In this document: positions 6,859 to 16,862 of the stretch, piece after piece
How the letters are laid out: the number at the start of each line of letters is the position of its first letter
Numbering within the stretch: the stretch's first letter is position 1
NCBI RefSeq assembly: GCF_051486985.1
Contig: NZ_JAHVDV010000010.1
Location: 71,425-135,424 of the forward strand
Direction of reading: 5' to 3'
DNA from: CBFFRJ01 sp051486985
Lineage (GTDB): Bacteria; Pseudomonadota; Gammaproteobacteria; Enterobacterales; Enterobacteriaceae
Length of the DNA stretch: 64,000 nucleotides
Position numbers and translations under genes: made by a program
Notes under the pieces: generated by a model
Databases searched by the model: none
What the model was told of the DNA's origin: nothing
What the model saw: only the letters and a program-made list of their open reading frames with translations

Positions 6859-9800
6859 TTATTCAGACGGACTTTTTTCCGCTTTGCCTGCCATCCGCGC
6901 CAGGAAGTCATAGCGTTTTTGCAACTCGGCCGCCGCATCCTTCCACAGCTGGTCTGCCACTTCCGGTTGCTGGGCATTCAGCCGACGGAAGCGCTGTTCG
7001 TTCAGCAGGGTATCGGCCAGCGCATCGGAGGGTGGGCGGGAGTCCAGCGCCAGCGGCACTTTCCCTTCCGCTTCGCGGCGCGGATCGTAGCGGTACAGTG
7101 GCCAGAAACCAGTAGCGGTAAGCTGGCGCATCTGGTCATGACTGAGCGCGAGATCGTAGCCATGCTCTTCACAGGGACTGTAGGCTATGATCAGTGAGGG
7201 GCCGGGGTAGGCTTCCGCCTCCTGAATCGCCTTCACAGTCTGGTTAAGCTGGGCACCGAGCGAAATCTGCGCCACATACACATGGCCATACATCATCATG
7301 CTGACACCGAGATCCTTACGGGCCTTGCGTTTGCCATGCTCACCAAACTTAGTGACCGCACCCAGAGGTGTGGCTTTTGACGCCTGACCGCCGGTGTTGG
7401 AGTAGCACTGCGTGTCGAGCACCAGAATATTGACGTTCTCGGTCAGACTCAGGACGTGGTCAAGACCGCCAAAACCAATATCATAGGCCCAGCCGTCCCC
7501 CCCAATCAGCCAGATGGATTTTTCCACCAGCGCATCGGCATCGGTTAACAGTGCTTTCGCCTCTTCATTCCCTGCCAGATGCTGGCGCAGCGCCGCAACC
7601 TGTTGACGGCGTACCTCCGGTGTGGCGTCTGTATGCAGCGCCTCGTTGAGTTCAGGCGGGATCTTATCAGCAAACTGCGACAACATTCGCATCACCCGTT
7701 TACGGTGCTGATCCACCGTCAGACGGAAGCCCAGGCCAAATTCGGCATTATCTTCAAACAGTGAATTGGCCCACGCCGGCCCGCGCCCGTAGGCATCCGT
7801 GGTGTAGGGCGTGGAGGGAAGATTACCGCCATAAATTGATGAACAACCGGTAGCGTTAGCGATCAGCATTCGGTCGCCGTACAACTGCGTCAGCAGCTTG
7901 ATATAGGGGGTTTCACCACATCCGGAGCAGGCACCGGAGTATTCAAACAACGGACTTATCAGTTGAGAGGTGCGGATATCAATACGCTCCAGCGAGCTGC
8001 GATCGATCTCCGGTAAATTGAGGAAGAAGTCATAATTCACTTTTTCCTCTTCCACATGCTCAAGGCGGGACATCATATTAATGGCTTTGATGTCAGGATC
8101 CTGGCGATCTTTTGCCGGGCAGACCTCCACACACAAATTACAGCCGGTGCAATCTTCCGGCGCAACCTGCAGTACATATTTCTGACCGCGCATATCGCGG
8201 GATTTCACATCAAGTGAATGCAGACTGGCCGGGGCGGTTTCCAGGGCTTGCGGCTGAACCACTTTCGCGCGGATGGCTGAGTGTGGGCAGGCTGCCACGC
8301 AGTGGTTGCACTGGGTGCACAGCTCCTCTTTCCAGATAGGGATCGCTTCAGCAATGTTGCGTTTTTCCCAGCGCGTGGTGCCCACAGGCCAGGTCCCGTC
8401 CGGCGGCAGGGCAGAGACGGGAAGGGCATCGCCCAGCCCGGCAAGCATCGCCGCGGTTACGGTTTTAACGAAATCGGGTGCCGCGTCTGACACCACCGGA
8501 GGACGCGGTGCGCTACTCGCGTTAACCGGTTGCAGGGGAACCTCAAACAGCGATTCACGTGCCATTGCCAGCGCCTGCCAGTTACGCTCCACCAGCTCCT
8601 GACCTTTACTGCTGTAACTTTTGGCAATCGCACCCTGCAGGGCGGTCAGGGCGCTGTCACCAGGCAGAATGTGCGTCAAATGGAAAAAGGCCATCTGCAT
8701 AACGGTATTAATACGCGCGCCAAGTCCGCATTCACGGGCAATTTTCGCCGCGTTAATCACATAGAACCGGGCTTTTTTATGATTCAGTGCGGCCTGGACA
8801 TCCTGCGGCAGACGATCCCAGACTTCATCAGCACTATAAGGGGTATTGAGCAGGAAGATGCCGCCAGGTTTTAGCCGCTCTGCCATCTCATACTTATCAA
8901 TAAACTGCAGTTGGTGACAGCCTACAAAGTCCGCCTGAGAGACCAGATAAGCGGAGTTAATGGGCTGCTCACTCACCCTCAGATGCGAAACGGTCAGGCC
9001 ACCCGCTTTTTTTGAATCGTAGACAAAGTAACCCTGTGCATACCACGGCGTGGCGTTACCAATAATCTTGATGTTGTTCTTGGTAGCCGACACGCTACCG
9101 TCACTGCCAAGGCCATAAAAGAGTGCCTCAAGTTTAGCGCGTGAGGGCAGGGTATTTTCCGGTAACGGCAACGACAGCGACGTGACGTCATCATAAATAC
9201 CAACGGTAAAGCGCGGCCTGGGTTTTGTCGCGTTCAGCTCGTTAAACACTGCCAGTACGCAATCGGGACCAAACTCCTTAGAGGAGAGGCCATATCGCCC
9301 GCCGATGACGCGCGGCAGGATCTCACGCTCGCCCTGACTGAACGCTTCCGCGAGAGCAGTCATGACATCAAGGTAGAGCGGCTCAGCGAGCGCACCCGGC
9401 TCTTTGGTACGGTCAAGGACGGCGATATTTTTGACGGTTTCTGGCAGAACGGACAGTAAATGTTGCGCACTAAATGGACGGAACAGCCGTACCTTCAGCA
9501 CGCCTACTTTCTCGGCACGCGTCAGCAGCTCATCGACCACCTCTTCACAGGTCCCTATTGCCGATCCCATTAACACAATCACCCGCTCCGCCTGCGGATG
9601 GCCATAGTATTCAAAGGGCTTGTACTGACGTCCCGTGGCGGCGGCAAAATCATCCATCGCCTGCTCAACGTGGTCATACACCGCGTTGTACCAGGGATTT
9701 GTCGCTTCACGTGACTGGAAGTAGGTGTCCGGGTTAGCGGAGGTGCCGCGAATAACCGGATGCTCAGGATTGAGCGCGCGAGCGCGGTGGGCATCGATCT

Positions 9801-10383
9801 CAGCCTGTGGGAGCAGGCTGCGGATCGTATCGTCCGACAGCGGCACAATTTTGTTTATCTCGTGAGAGGTGCGAAAACCATCGAAGAAATGAATAAAAGG
9901 CACCCGACTTTTCAGGGTGGCAATGTGTGAGATGAGGGCAAAATCCTGCGCTTCTTGTACGCTCCCGGCAGACAACATAGCGCAACCGGTCTGACGAATC
10001 GCCATCACATCGGAGTGGTCGCCAAAAATTGAGAGCGCATGGGTGGCAACGGTGCGCGCCGCCACGTGCAGGACGAACGGCGTTAACTGACCGGCCAGTT
10101 TATAGAGCGTTGGGATCATCAGCAGCAGACCCTGCGATGAGGTGAAGGAGGTGGAGAGTGCGCCGGTTTGTAGCGCCCCATGCACCGTCGCAATCGCACC
10201 CGCTTCGGACTGCATCTCAACGACACGCGGTGTGTCACCCCAGACGTTAAGTAATCCGTTTCCGGCCCAGGCATCAGCCTGTTCCGCCATCGTGGAACTT
10301 GGGGTAATGGGGTAAATGGCGATAACTTCACTGACACGGAACGCTACCGAAGCGACCGCGCCATTACCGTCAGTAGTAATCAT
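6859..10383 (-). CDS. nifJ: Pyruvate:flavodoxin/ferredoxin oxidoreductase (NifJ/YdbK)
   Basis: The single chain of 1174 residues is collinear with E. coli YdbK. Domains run in the usual order: pyruvate-binding N-terminus (YPITPSSTMAEQADAW), domain II/III, a ferredoxin-like pair of 4Fe-4S sites (CTQCNHCVAACP and CTGCNLCVEVCP, about residues 690-760), then the thiamine-diphosphate domain (CSGCGETPY and GDGWAYDIGFGG). It oxidises pyruvate with CoA to acetyl-CoA and CO2 and reduces flavodoxin or ferredoxin. Despite the name there are no nitrogen-fixation genes near; in enterics the orthologue is linked to oxidative stress and reductant supply. Start and length match the family. Confidence 0.97.
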   Translation of the reverse strand: MITTDGNGAVASVAFRVSEVIAIYPITPSSTMAEQADAWAGNGLLNVWGDTPRVVEMQSEAGAIATVHGALQTGALSTSFTSSQGLLLMIPTLYKLAGQLTPFVLHVAARTVATHALSIFGDHSDVMAIRQTGCAMLSAGSVQEAQDFALISHIATLKSRVPFIHFFDGFRTSHEINKIVPLSDDTIRSLLPQAEIDAHRARALNPEHPVIRGTSANPDTYFQSREATNPWYNAVYDHVEQAMDDFAAATGRQYKPFEYYGHPQAERVIVLMGSAIGTCEEVVDELLTRAEKVGVLKVRLFRPFSAQHLLSVLPETVKNIAVLDRTKEPGALAEPLYLDVMTALAEAFSQGEREILPRVIGGRYGLSSKEFGPDCVLAVFNELNATKPRPRFTVGIYDDVTSLSLPLPENTLPSRAKLEALFYGLGSDGSVSATKNNIKIIGNATPWYAQGYFVYDSKKAGGLTVSHLRVSEQPINSAYLVSQADFVGCHQLQFIDKYEMAERLKPGGIFLLNTPYSADEVWDRLPQDVQAALNHKKARFYVINAAKIARECGLGARINTVMQMAFFHLTHILPGDSALTALQGAIAKSYSSKGQELVERNWQALAMARESLFEVPLQPVNASSAPRPPVVSDAAPDFVKTVTAAMLAGLGDALPVSALPPDGTWPVGTTRWEKRNIAEAIPIWKEELCTQCNHCVAACPHSAIRAKVVQPQALETAPASLHSLDVKSRDMRGQKYVLQVAPEDCTGCNLCVEVCPAKDRQDPDIKAINMMSRLEHVEEEKVNYDFFLNLPEIDRSSLERIDIRTSQLISPLFEYSGACSGCGETPYIKLLTQLYGDRMLIANATGCSSIYGGNLPSTPYTTDAYGRGPAWANSLFEDNAEFGLGFRLTVDQHRKRVMRMLSQFADKIPPELNEALHTDATPEVRRQQVAALRQHLAGNEEAKALLTDADALVEKSIWLIGGDGWAYDIGFGGLDHVLSLTENVNILVLDTQCYSNTGGQASKATPLGAVTKFGEHGKRKARKDLGVSMMMYGHVYVAQISLGAQLNQTVKAIQEAEAYPGPSLIIAYSPCEEHGYDLALSHDQMRQLTATGFWPLYRYDPRREAEGKVPLALDSRPPSDALADTLLNEQRFRRLNAQQPEVADQLWKDAAAELQKRYDFLARMAGKAEKSPSE

Positions 10384-10927
10384 ATTGTACTCTCATTGCT
10401 CAACGATAAGTGGGATAGCGCCGTTGTTTGCCAGAGGGTTGCAGCAAGCCGGTTCGGGCTTGTTCACTTTTTGTTCTGGTCCGGCAAACCGGCCATGTAT
10501 TGACTCACGCTGCACTCTGAGCCTGGTGCAGTTTGTATGTGCCCGGACGGCTTCAGCCCGCCCGCTTAAGGCCTCTTATGACAAAGATAACCTTCAGTAT
10601 AGACATCCCCTGGCCGGGGGATTTTGATCTCATGGCGCGTGTCGGCATTTATCGGTTTCGTAAATACTTATCGGGGATAAATAGCCACCGGCAACAGCGC
10701 TGTAAGAAAAATACAACAGATGGCGATGGCGCATTTTCCCGTTAGTAGCACTCCCGTCGTGTCTGGCGCAACGACTTGCCCCTACTGTATCCGGAGTGGG
10801 TGTCAGCGCGCAGGTTTAGGTAATCGTCTGAAAAAACAAGTGCATCTGCCGCTAACGTTGCTGAATTGACTTATCTTAAGTGCAATTACTAAAAAAATTT
10901 AAATCCAGTCAGCCGTGGAAAGGGACA
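10384..10927. other. Intergenic region between nifJ and the 72-aa gene
   Basis: No supported gene was seen. It must hold the nifJ promoter. A near-palindrome (ATCCCC, TGGCCG, GGGGAT at 10605-10622) followed by TTTT resembles a weak terminator with no obvious gene before it. TTGACT at 10866 may be a -35 for the following gene. Confidence 0.4.
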
Positions 10928-11146
10928 ATGCCAATCAAAACCTATCAGGCGTATGCCGAACATCTGAAGAGAGTGGTGGAAGACGAGCGCGAAGCCTGCG
11001 TCGTGGACAAAAAACTGGTTTTAACTGCGGCGGCGGCGATCGAGGAGCTGGTTAACGTCGTCATTGAACAAGAGCATGCGTTAACCGAAGACAAAGCGAT
11101 TATTGAAGAACTCCAGCAAGGAATAGCAGAACATAAACTCGCGTAA
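10928..11146 (+). CDS. Hypothetical 72-aa coiled, acidic protein
   Basis: The frame opens at 10880, but ATG at 10928 is preferred because an AAAGGGA ribosome-binding site (10918-10925) precedes it. The product is 72 residues, highly charged and helical, with heptad-like spacing of leucine/isoleucine/valine in its second half (EELVNVVIEQEHALTEDK, IIEELQ), suggesting a short coiled coil. It has no signal peptide. The family was not recognised. It lies between nifJ and ydbJ, a place where E. coli has no gene. Confidence 0.6.
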   Translation: MPIKTYQAYAEHLKRVVEDEREACVVDKKLVLTAAAAIEELVNVVIEQEHALTEDKAIIEELQQGIAEHKLA

Positions 11147-11346
11147 GCGGCAGCAAAACGCCGCGTGGGCGTGCCTGGTCGATCTATCCCCTTCCGATTC
11201 CTTTACATACCTTCCGGCGCTGACAGCGTGCAAAAAAATCGCATCAAAATGTTGCGAAAGCGCATAAAGGTGCGTTGCGACTCTCGACGTGCCGTCCTGC
11301 ACTGCCTATGATGCTTAGGTTTTGCAAATTCACAGGGGGATGAGAA

Positions 11347-11613
11347 ATGCGTTCAGCGTTTTGGGTGGGATGTGCTGCACTGTTACTGTCTGCATGCAGC
11401 AATGAGCCGGTTCAACAGGCAACGGCGGCGCACGTCTCGCCGGGTCTGAAAGCGGCTATGTCCAGCGGGGGAGAAGCCAACTGCGCGATGATTGGCGGGG
11501 CGTTATCTGTCGCACGTCAGCTTGATGGCACTGCGGTGGGAATGTGTGCGCTACCTAACGGCAAACGTTGCAGCGAACAGTCGCTTGCCGCAGGAACGTG
11601 CGGGAGTTACTGA
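11347..11613 (+). CDS. ydbJ: YdbJ, DUF333 family lipoprotein
   Basis: The 88-residue protein starts with a signal peptide and lipobox (LLLSACS, Cys17). The DUF333 domain follows, with its conserved cysteines (ANCAMIGG, GMCALPNG, CSEQSLAAGTCG). It closely matches E. coli YdbJ, a small putative outer-membrane lipoprotein of unknown function. The position upstream of hslJ is the same as in E. coli. The stop overlaps the convergent hslJ stop region by seven bases. Confidence 0.93.
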   Translation: MRSAFWVGCAALLLSACSNEPVQQATAAHVSPGLKAAMSSGGEANCAMIGGALSVARQLDGTAVGMCALPNGKRCSEQSLAAGTCGSY

Positions 11614-12035
11614 GCCGGTTCCGTCTGCTTATAGATGAGTGTCTGATCGGCGGTGGTCAGCGTCAGCTGACTGTCAGTTAAATCGACCTGCGCGCCGGTA
11701 TTGAGCATCGTGGCGAGGACGTTATCCAGCGCGTTGCGCTGTGCGTCTGTACACATCATGCGCGTCATCGCCATGTTCTTCACCGTCAGCTTTCCTTCTG
11801 AGAGTTTGCCCTGTCCGGTAAAGCGGTTACACATGCCGCCAGAGATTTTCATTTCTCCATCGAAATGAATGTCTGCCGGCTGCTCACCGGGTTCAACCGC
11901 CTGCCCGTTTGCCGTTTCCAGCACAAAGCGGTGATTGACCAACTGTTCGGCCTTTACCGACACATCATTGGCGCCGCTGCGCACACATCCGGTCAGCAAC
12001 ACGCTCAATGCCACCAGGGTAATCAATTTATTCAT
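11607..12035 (-). CDS. hslJ: HslJ, META-domain heat-inducible lipoprotein
   Basis: The 142-residue lipoprotein has a lipobox (LLTGC) and a META domain (HRFVLE... MCNRFTGQGK... MTRMMC). E. coli HslJ is an outer-membrane-associated, heat-inducible protein linked to novobiocin resistance. Start ATG 12035 follows GAGGAATAA. It lies between ydbJ and ldhA as in E. coli. The N-terminal third is more divergent than the META core. Confidence 0.94.
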   Translation of the reverse strand: MNKLITLVALSVLLTGCVRSGANDVSVKAEQLVNHRFVLETANGQAVEPGEQPADIHFDGEMKISGGMCNRFTGQGKLSEGKLTVKNMAMTRMMCTDAQRNALDNVLATMLNTGAQVDLTDSQLTLTTADQTLIYKQTEPAQ

Positions 12036-12110
12036 TTATTCCTCAAAGGCTTTCCTGATATATCGGCGGGATTTTAACAGGCGAGGCGCGGTTGTCATCG
12101 GAGATTTTCT

Positions 12111-12139
12111 TAAAAGCATTCCCCTCCAAAGAGGGGAAT
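12111..12139 (-). terminator. Terminator of ldhA
   Basis: Arms ATTCCCCTC (12118-12126) and GAGGGGAAT (12131-12139). On the minus strand the hairpin follows the ldhA stop by eight bases and is trailed by GCTTTT. Confidence 0.75.
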
Positions 12140-12146
12140 TAGGCGA

Positions 12147-13136
12147 TTAAAAGAGGGCGTTGGGGCAGGCTTCACCGCGCTCCAGCTGGCGCAGATTCTC
12201 AAGTGTTGTCGCGGAAATGCTAATCAACGCCTCCGCCGTGAGGAAGGCCTGATGACCGGTAAAGAGCACGTTGTGACAAGCTGACAAACGGCGGAAGATA
12301 TCGTCCTGGATGACATCGTTGGATTTATCTTCAAAGAAGAGATCGCGCTCGTTCTCGTAAACGTCCATCCCCAGCGCGCCAATTTTCTGGTGTTTCAGTG
12401 CTTCAATGGCCGCCTGAGAATCAACAAGCCCACCACGACTGGTATTGATGATCATGACGCCATCTTTCATCTGATCAAATGCCGTCTGGTTCAGTAAATG
12501 ATAGTTTTCAGTCGTTAGCGGGCAGTGCAGGGAAATAACGTCTGACTCAGAAAACAGGGTTTTCAGGTCAACATATTCCACACCCAGTTCAAGTGCCGCT
12601 GCGGCTGGATAAGGATCGAACGCCAGCAGGCGCATGCCAAAGCCCTTCAGGATGCGCAGAGCCGCTACGCCAATTTTGCCCGTGCCAATCACGCCCGCCG
12701 TTTTGCCGTACATCGTAAAACCGGTGAGCCCCTCCAGAGAGAAGTTAGCATCACGGGTACGCTGATAGGCGCGATGAATACGACGGTTCAATGCCATCAT
12801 CATACCTACGGCATGTTCTGCAACGGCCTCAGGGGAGTATGCTGGAACTCGCACCACCTGCAGGCCCAGCTCTTTTGCCGCGTCCAGGTCAACGTTATTA
12901 AAACCCGCACAGCGCAACGCGATGAATTTCACGCCATGTTTTTTCAACTCTTCGAGCACGGGTCGGCTGCCGTCATCATTGACGAAGATGCAGACCCCGT
13001 CACAACCAATAGCGGTTTTGGCTGTTTTCTCAGTGAGCAGAAAGTCGAAAAATTCAAGATCATAGCCAAACTTATCATTCACGTGCTGCAAATACTTTTT
13101 ATCGTATTGCTTTGTGCTGTATACCGCGAGTTTCAT
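12147..13136 (-). CDS. ldhA: Fermentative D-lactate dehydrogenase LdhA
   Basis: The 329-residue D-2-hydroxyacid dehydrogenase is collinear with E. coli LdhA. It has the NAD-binding motif GTGKIG (about 152-157), the catalytic Arg (INTSRGG), a Glu in the ENERD region and a catalytic His in FTGHQAF. It reduces pyruvate to D-lactate in mixed-acid fermentation. The longer upstream in-frame ATG was rejected: ATG at 13136 has GGAG at the right spacing and gives the known MKLAVYSTKQYD start. A dedicated terminator follows. Confidence 0.98.
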   Translation of the reverse strand: MKLAVYSTKQYDKKYLQHVNDKFGYDLEFFDFLLTEKTAKTAIGCDGVCIFVNDDGSRPVLEELKKHGVKFIALRCAGFNNVDLDAAKELGLQVVRVPAYSPEAVAEHAVGMMMALNRRIHRAYQRTRDANFSLEGLTGFTMYGKTAGVIGTGKIGVAALRILKGFGMRLLAFDPYPAAAALELGVEYVDLKTLFSESDVISLHCPLTTENYHLLNQTAFDQMKDGVMIINTSRGGLVDSQAAIEALKHQKIGALGMDVYENERDLFFEDKSNDVIQDDIFRRLSACHNVLFTGHQAFLTAEALISISATTLENLRQLERGEACPNALF

Positions 13137-13345
13137 AAGACTTTCTCCATCAGGGTTTATATCCACATTAGCATGAATCAAATATTGAAGTAAATTCTAA
13201 AAAATATTTTATAAACAGAGACATATAGTTCATTTTAAACCATCTACGCTTAAAGCGGGCGGCAACTTTTTTTGTCAGACCAAACATGCAACAATAATGA
13301 CCAGGAACGGCTGAATCACATGCAAAATCAGGATATTAACTGCCC

Positions 13346-15988
13346 ATGAAGGGTAAATACAAAGCCGCACTCGCGCTGATACTGCTCTTTATACTGCTGC
13401 CCCTGACGCTGCTGCTCACGCTCGCATACTGGGTGCCTACGCTTGCGGGCATCTGGCTGCCGTCCGGGACGCGTATCTCGATGGAGGAGAGCCCGCGTTT
13501 CACACGCCATGCGCTCCATATTCCCGATCTGAGTTATCTCATCGACGATTGTCCCCTGGCGTTGATAAAAGGGGCAGCGCTGACGCACCCGAGCAGGTGG
13601 CAACTGGATATTGCTTCGCTGGATCTCAATACCACCTGCCTGAATAAGCTTCCCGAAACGGCATCGTCACCTGCGGCACCCAGGACGCTCGCCCAGTGGC
13701 AATCTATGCTGCCCAAATCCTGGGTGAATATTCATCGAATGACGATTTCGCCCTGGCAGGAGTGGGAGGGAGGTGTGTCGCTGGCCCTGTCTGAAGCGCA
13801 TCAGGCCATTCACTACCGGGGCAAACGGATTACGGTTAGCGCTAACCTGCGCGGTCAGGTACTGACGATTGATCAAATGCAATTGAGCCTGCTGGATAAC
13901 CAACCGCCCGTTACCCTGGGCGGGCAGTTTACCTTACCCCTGGTGCCGCAAGGGGTTCCGGTTAACGGACATGCACAAACGACCCTGACGCTGCCCACCG
14001 CGCCGGGGCTGGTAGATGCTGACATTGAATGGCGTGATAACGAAGGACAACTGGTTGTGATGGCACGGGACAACCCGGACCCGATCCTTGACCTGCCCTG
14101 GCAGGCCACCGCAGGGCGGTTAACCATCAGCGACGGGCGCTGGAACTGGCCTTATCAGGGATTTCCGCTCAGTGGGCGCGTCGGCTTACGCATCGACGAC
14201 TGGCAAAAAGGGCTGCAGAATGCGCTGGTAAGCGGCCGTTTAAACGTGCTTACCCAGGGCGATGCGGGTAAAGGTAACGCGGTACTGACCTTCGGGCCGG
14301 GGCGTCCTGGCAGGCTGAATAGTGAAATGCCCCTACAGCTGACCGGCGAGGCCAAACAGGGCGAGATGATCTTTTACGCCGTACTGCCCGCCACCCTTAC
14401 CGGCGGCATAAGCGAACCACAACTGGCATTTACCCCCGGCGCACTGCTACGCTCCCGCGGCCGCGTCATCGATAATCTGAACATTGACGAAATCCGCTGG
14501 CCGCTGGCGGGGGTAAAAGTTACCCGACGCGGCGTCGACGGCAGACTGCAGGCGATTTTACGCGCTCATGAAAACAGCATGGGGGATTTTACCCTGCATC
14601 TTGATGGCCGCGCTCAGGACTTTTTACCCGATGCCGGCCTGTGGCAGTGGCGCTATTGGGGAGACGGGCACTTTACGCCGATGGACGCGCGCTGGGATGT
14701 TGCCGGGCGCGGGGAGTGGCGTGATAAAACCATCGAACTTCGCGAGCTCTCTACCGGTTTCGATCAACTGCACTACGGCACCATGCGTATCACCACCCCC
14801 CGACTCAAGCTCCATGAGCCGGTACGCTGGCTTCGTGATGATGAGCATCCCTTCTTTGGTGGCGCACTGACGCTCGATGCAGGGCCGACGACCTTCAGCG
14901 GCGGTAGCGTATTACCCCCATCAACCCTGACGTTTAGCGTCACGGGCAGCGAGCCGACGCTGTTCCAGTTTAAAGGCGATCTGCATGCCGACAGTATTGG
15001 TCCGGTTCGGGTAAACGGGCGCTGGGATGGGGTACGTTTACGTGGGCAGGCATGGTGGCCTCGCCAGTCTCTGACCGTCTTCCAGCCGCTGGTGCCTCCT
15101 GAGATGAAAATGAATCTGCTGGACGGCGAGCTTTATGCGCAGGTGGCTTTTTCCGCCGCAGCGGGGCAAGGCTTTGACGCGGGTGGTCATGGCGTATTGC
15201 GCGGCGGCAGCGTATGGATGCCGGATAATCAGATTTCCGGCGTCGATTTTGTCCTGCCGTTCCGCTATCACGAAGGGACATGGCAGCTCGGTACCCGAGG
15301 ACCGGTTTCTCTGCGAATTGGCGAAGTGGTCAATCAGGTCATCGCGAAGAACATTCGTGCAGACTTACAGGGTAGCTACCCCTGGGATGATGCACATCCA
15401 CTGCAACTGAGCGATGTCAGCCTGGAGGTACTGGGAGGGAAAATGACAATGCGTCAGCTGCGTCTGCCCCAGCACGATCCGGCCCTACTGCGGCTACAGA
15501 ATATGTCGTCAAGCGAGCTCATCAGCGCCATCAATCCAAAACAGTTCACCATGTCCGGTCGCTTTGACGGCGCACTGCCATTATGGCTGGACAATAATCA
15601 TGCGTGGATCATTAAAGATGGCTGGTTAAACAACCCCGGACCAATGACGCTGCGTGTGGATAAAGATACCGTTGATGCGCTACAGAGAGATAACGTAGCC
15701 GCGGGCTCCGTCATCAACTGGCTGCGTTATATGGAAATATCGCGGTCGTGGACAAAGCTCGACCTGGACAGTCAGGGTTTGATGAAGATGCAGGCGGCCA
15801 TCAGCGGCACCAGCGTCGTCGATGGCAAGCGTAATAGGGTGAATCTGAACTATAACCATGAAGAGAATGTCTTTGCCTTGTGGCGCAGTTTACGGTTTGG
15901 TGACAACCTGCAGTCACTGCTAAAGCAGAACACGACATTGCCAGGGGTCTCCTGTGCGAACGGAAAAGTGTGTGAGGAAAACCAATGA
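13346..15988 (+). CDS. ydbH: YdbH, AsmA/TamB-like envelope lipid-transport protein
   Basis: The 880-residue protein has one N-terminal membrane anchor (residues 6-30) and a long periplasmic beta-rich part typical of AsmA-like bridge proteins. Length and sequence match E. coli YdbH. YdbH, YhdP and TamB are partly redundant in moving phospholipids from the inner to the outer membrane. YdbH works with the outer-membrane lipoprotein YnbE, whose gene follows with a four-base ATGA overlap. The start follows the conserved MKGKYKA N-terminus. Confidence 0.95.
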   Translation: MKGKYKAALALILLFILLPLTLLLTLAYWVPTLAGIWLPSGTRISMEESPRFTRHALHIPDLSYLIDDCPLALIKGAALTHPSRWQLDIASLDLNTTCLNKLPETASSPAAPRTLAQWQSMLPKSWVNIHRMTISPWQEWEGGVSLALSEAHQAIHYRGKRITVSANLRGQVLTIDQMQLSLLDNQPPVTLGGQFTLPLVPQGVPVNGHAQTTLTLPTAPGLVDADIEWRDNEGQLVVMARDNPDPILDLPWQATAGRLTISDGRWNWPYQGFPLSGRVGLRIDDWQKGLQNALVSGRLNVLTQGDAGKGNAVLTFGPGRPGRLNSEMPLQLTGEAKQGEMIFYAVLPATLTGGISEPQLAFTPGALLRSRGRVIDNLNIDEIRWPLAGVKVTRRGVDGRLQAILRAHENSMGDFTLHLDGRAQDFLPDAGLWQWRYWGDGHFTPMDARWDVAGRGEWRDKTIELRELSTGFDQLHYGTMRITTPRLKLHEPVRWLRDDEHPFFGGALTLDAGPTTFSGGSVLPPSTLTFSVTGSEPTLFQFKGDLHADSIGPVRVNGRWDGVRLRGQAWWPRQSLTVFQPLVPPEMKMNLLDGELYAQVAFSAAAGQGFDAGGHGVLRGGSVWMPDNQISGVDFVLPFRYHEGTWQLGTRGPVSLRIGEVVNQVIAKNIRADLQGSYPWDDAHPLQLSDVSLEVLGGKMTMRQLRLPQHDPALLRLQNMSSSELISAINPKQFTMSGRFDGALPLWLDNNHAWIIKDGWLNNPGPMTLRVDKDTVDALQRDNVAAGSVINWLRYMEISRSWTKLDLDSQGLMKMQAAISGTSVVDGKRNRVNLNYNHEENVFALWRSLRFGDNLQSLLKQNTTLPGVSCANGKVCEENQ

Positions 15989-16161
15989 AAACGCTGCCAG
16001 TGATACTGATGGCCATGACGCTGGCGGCCTGCACGCCGCGCATTGAGGTCGCGGCCTCAAAAGAGCCTATCACCATTAATATGAATGTGAAAATTGAGCA
16101 CGATATCCATATCAAAGCAGACAAAGAGGTGGAAGCGCTGCTGGAAAAACAGAATCGCTGA
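15985..16161 (+). CDS. ynbE: YnbE lipoprotein, partner of YdbH
   Basis: This 58-residue lipoprotein begins MKTLPVILMAMTLAACTPRIEV, with its lipobox cysteine at about residue 16, and carries the highly conserved core EPITINMNVKIEHDI. It is an outer-membrane lipoprotein that stacks with YdbH to complete the lipid bridge. Translation is coupled through ATGA overlap with ydbH. In E. coli ydbL follows as the third gene; here the next 95 bases hold only a hairpin and the end of azoR. Confidence 0.93.
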   Translation: MKTLPVILMAMTLAACTPRIEVAASKEPITINMNVKIEHDIHIKADKEVEALLEKQNR

Positions 16162-16227
16162 TGGGGAAAAGGTGGGTTAACGTTGCGGTTGGCACCCTCC
16201 CCAACAGGAGGAGGTAAAAGCGGAACA

Positions 16228-16249
16228 CCCTTCCGCCGAAACGGAAGGG
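16228..16249. terminator. Hairpin between ynbE and azoR
   Basis: Arms CCCTTCCG (16228-16235) and CGGAAGGG (16242-16249). It lacks a clear T-run on either strand (ATTTTCC on the minus side), so terminator use is likely but weaker than most here. Confidence 0.5.
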
Positions 16250-16256
16250 GAAAATC

Positions 16257-16862
16257 TTACGCAGCCACCAGGCTGTCGATGGCGGCTTTGGCGTCTGAGT
16301 GAGCCTTAGTCGCTACTTCCGGGCCATATGCAATGCCTTCTGCGAACACGAAGTTCACGTCAGTAATGCCAATGAAGCCGAGGAAGAGTTTCAGGTAAGG
16401 TGCAACCAGGTCGCTTGGGGTATCTTTATGAATGCCACCACGGCTGGAGACGATAACGACACGCTTGCCGGTCACCAGACCTTCAGGTCCTTTCTCGGTA
16501 TAGCGGAAGGTCACGCCAGCGCGTGCTACCAGATCGAAGTAGTTTTTCAACTGCGTCGGGATGTTGAAGTTGTACATCGGGGCGTTGATGACAATAACGT
16601 CATGGGCATTCAGCTCGGCAATCAGTTCATCGGAGAGCGCCAGCGCTTCCTGCTGACGTGGCGTCAACGGCGCATCGGAAGGACGCAGTGCCCCTACCAG
16701 TTCGCCATCCAGCACCGGAACCGGATTAGCGGCAAGATCACGAACGGTGATCGCATCTTCGGGGTGTGCTGCTTTCCACTGATCAACAAAATAGTCAGCC
16801 AACTGACCAGACTGCGAGTACCCTGCCAGAATACTGGATTTAAGAACTAATACTTTGCTCAT
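16257..16862 (-). CDS. azoR: FMN-dependent NADH-azoreductase AzoR
   Basis: The 201-residue flavodoxin-like quinone/azo reductase is collinear with E. coli AzoR (start MSKVLVLKSSILAGYSQS, FMN phosphate loop, MYNFNIPTQLKNYFD, SRGG). It reduces azo dyes and quinones with NADH as an FMN homodimer and protects against thiol and quinone stress. It is divergent from hrpA, as in E. coli. Confidence 0.97.
   Translation of the reverse strand: MSKVLVLKSSILAGYSQSGQLADYFVDQWKAAHPEDAITVRDLAANPVPVLDGELVGALRPSDAPLTPRQQEALALSDELIAELNAHDVIVINAPMYNFNIPTQLKNYFDLVARAGVTFRYTEKGPEGLVTGKRVVIVSSRGGIHKDTPSDLVAPYLKLFLGFIGITDVNFVFAEGIAYGPEVATKAHSDAKAAIDSLVAA

Noticed and set aside
6859..10383. Idea that nifJ marks a nitrogen-fixation locus
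   Set aside because: No other nif genes are present; the protein is the YdbK-type housekeeping orthologue in E. coli-like synteny.
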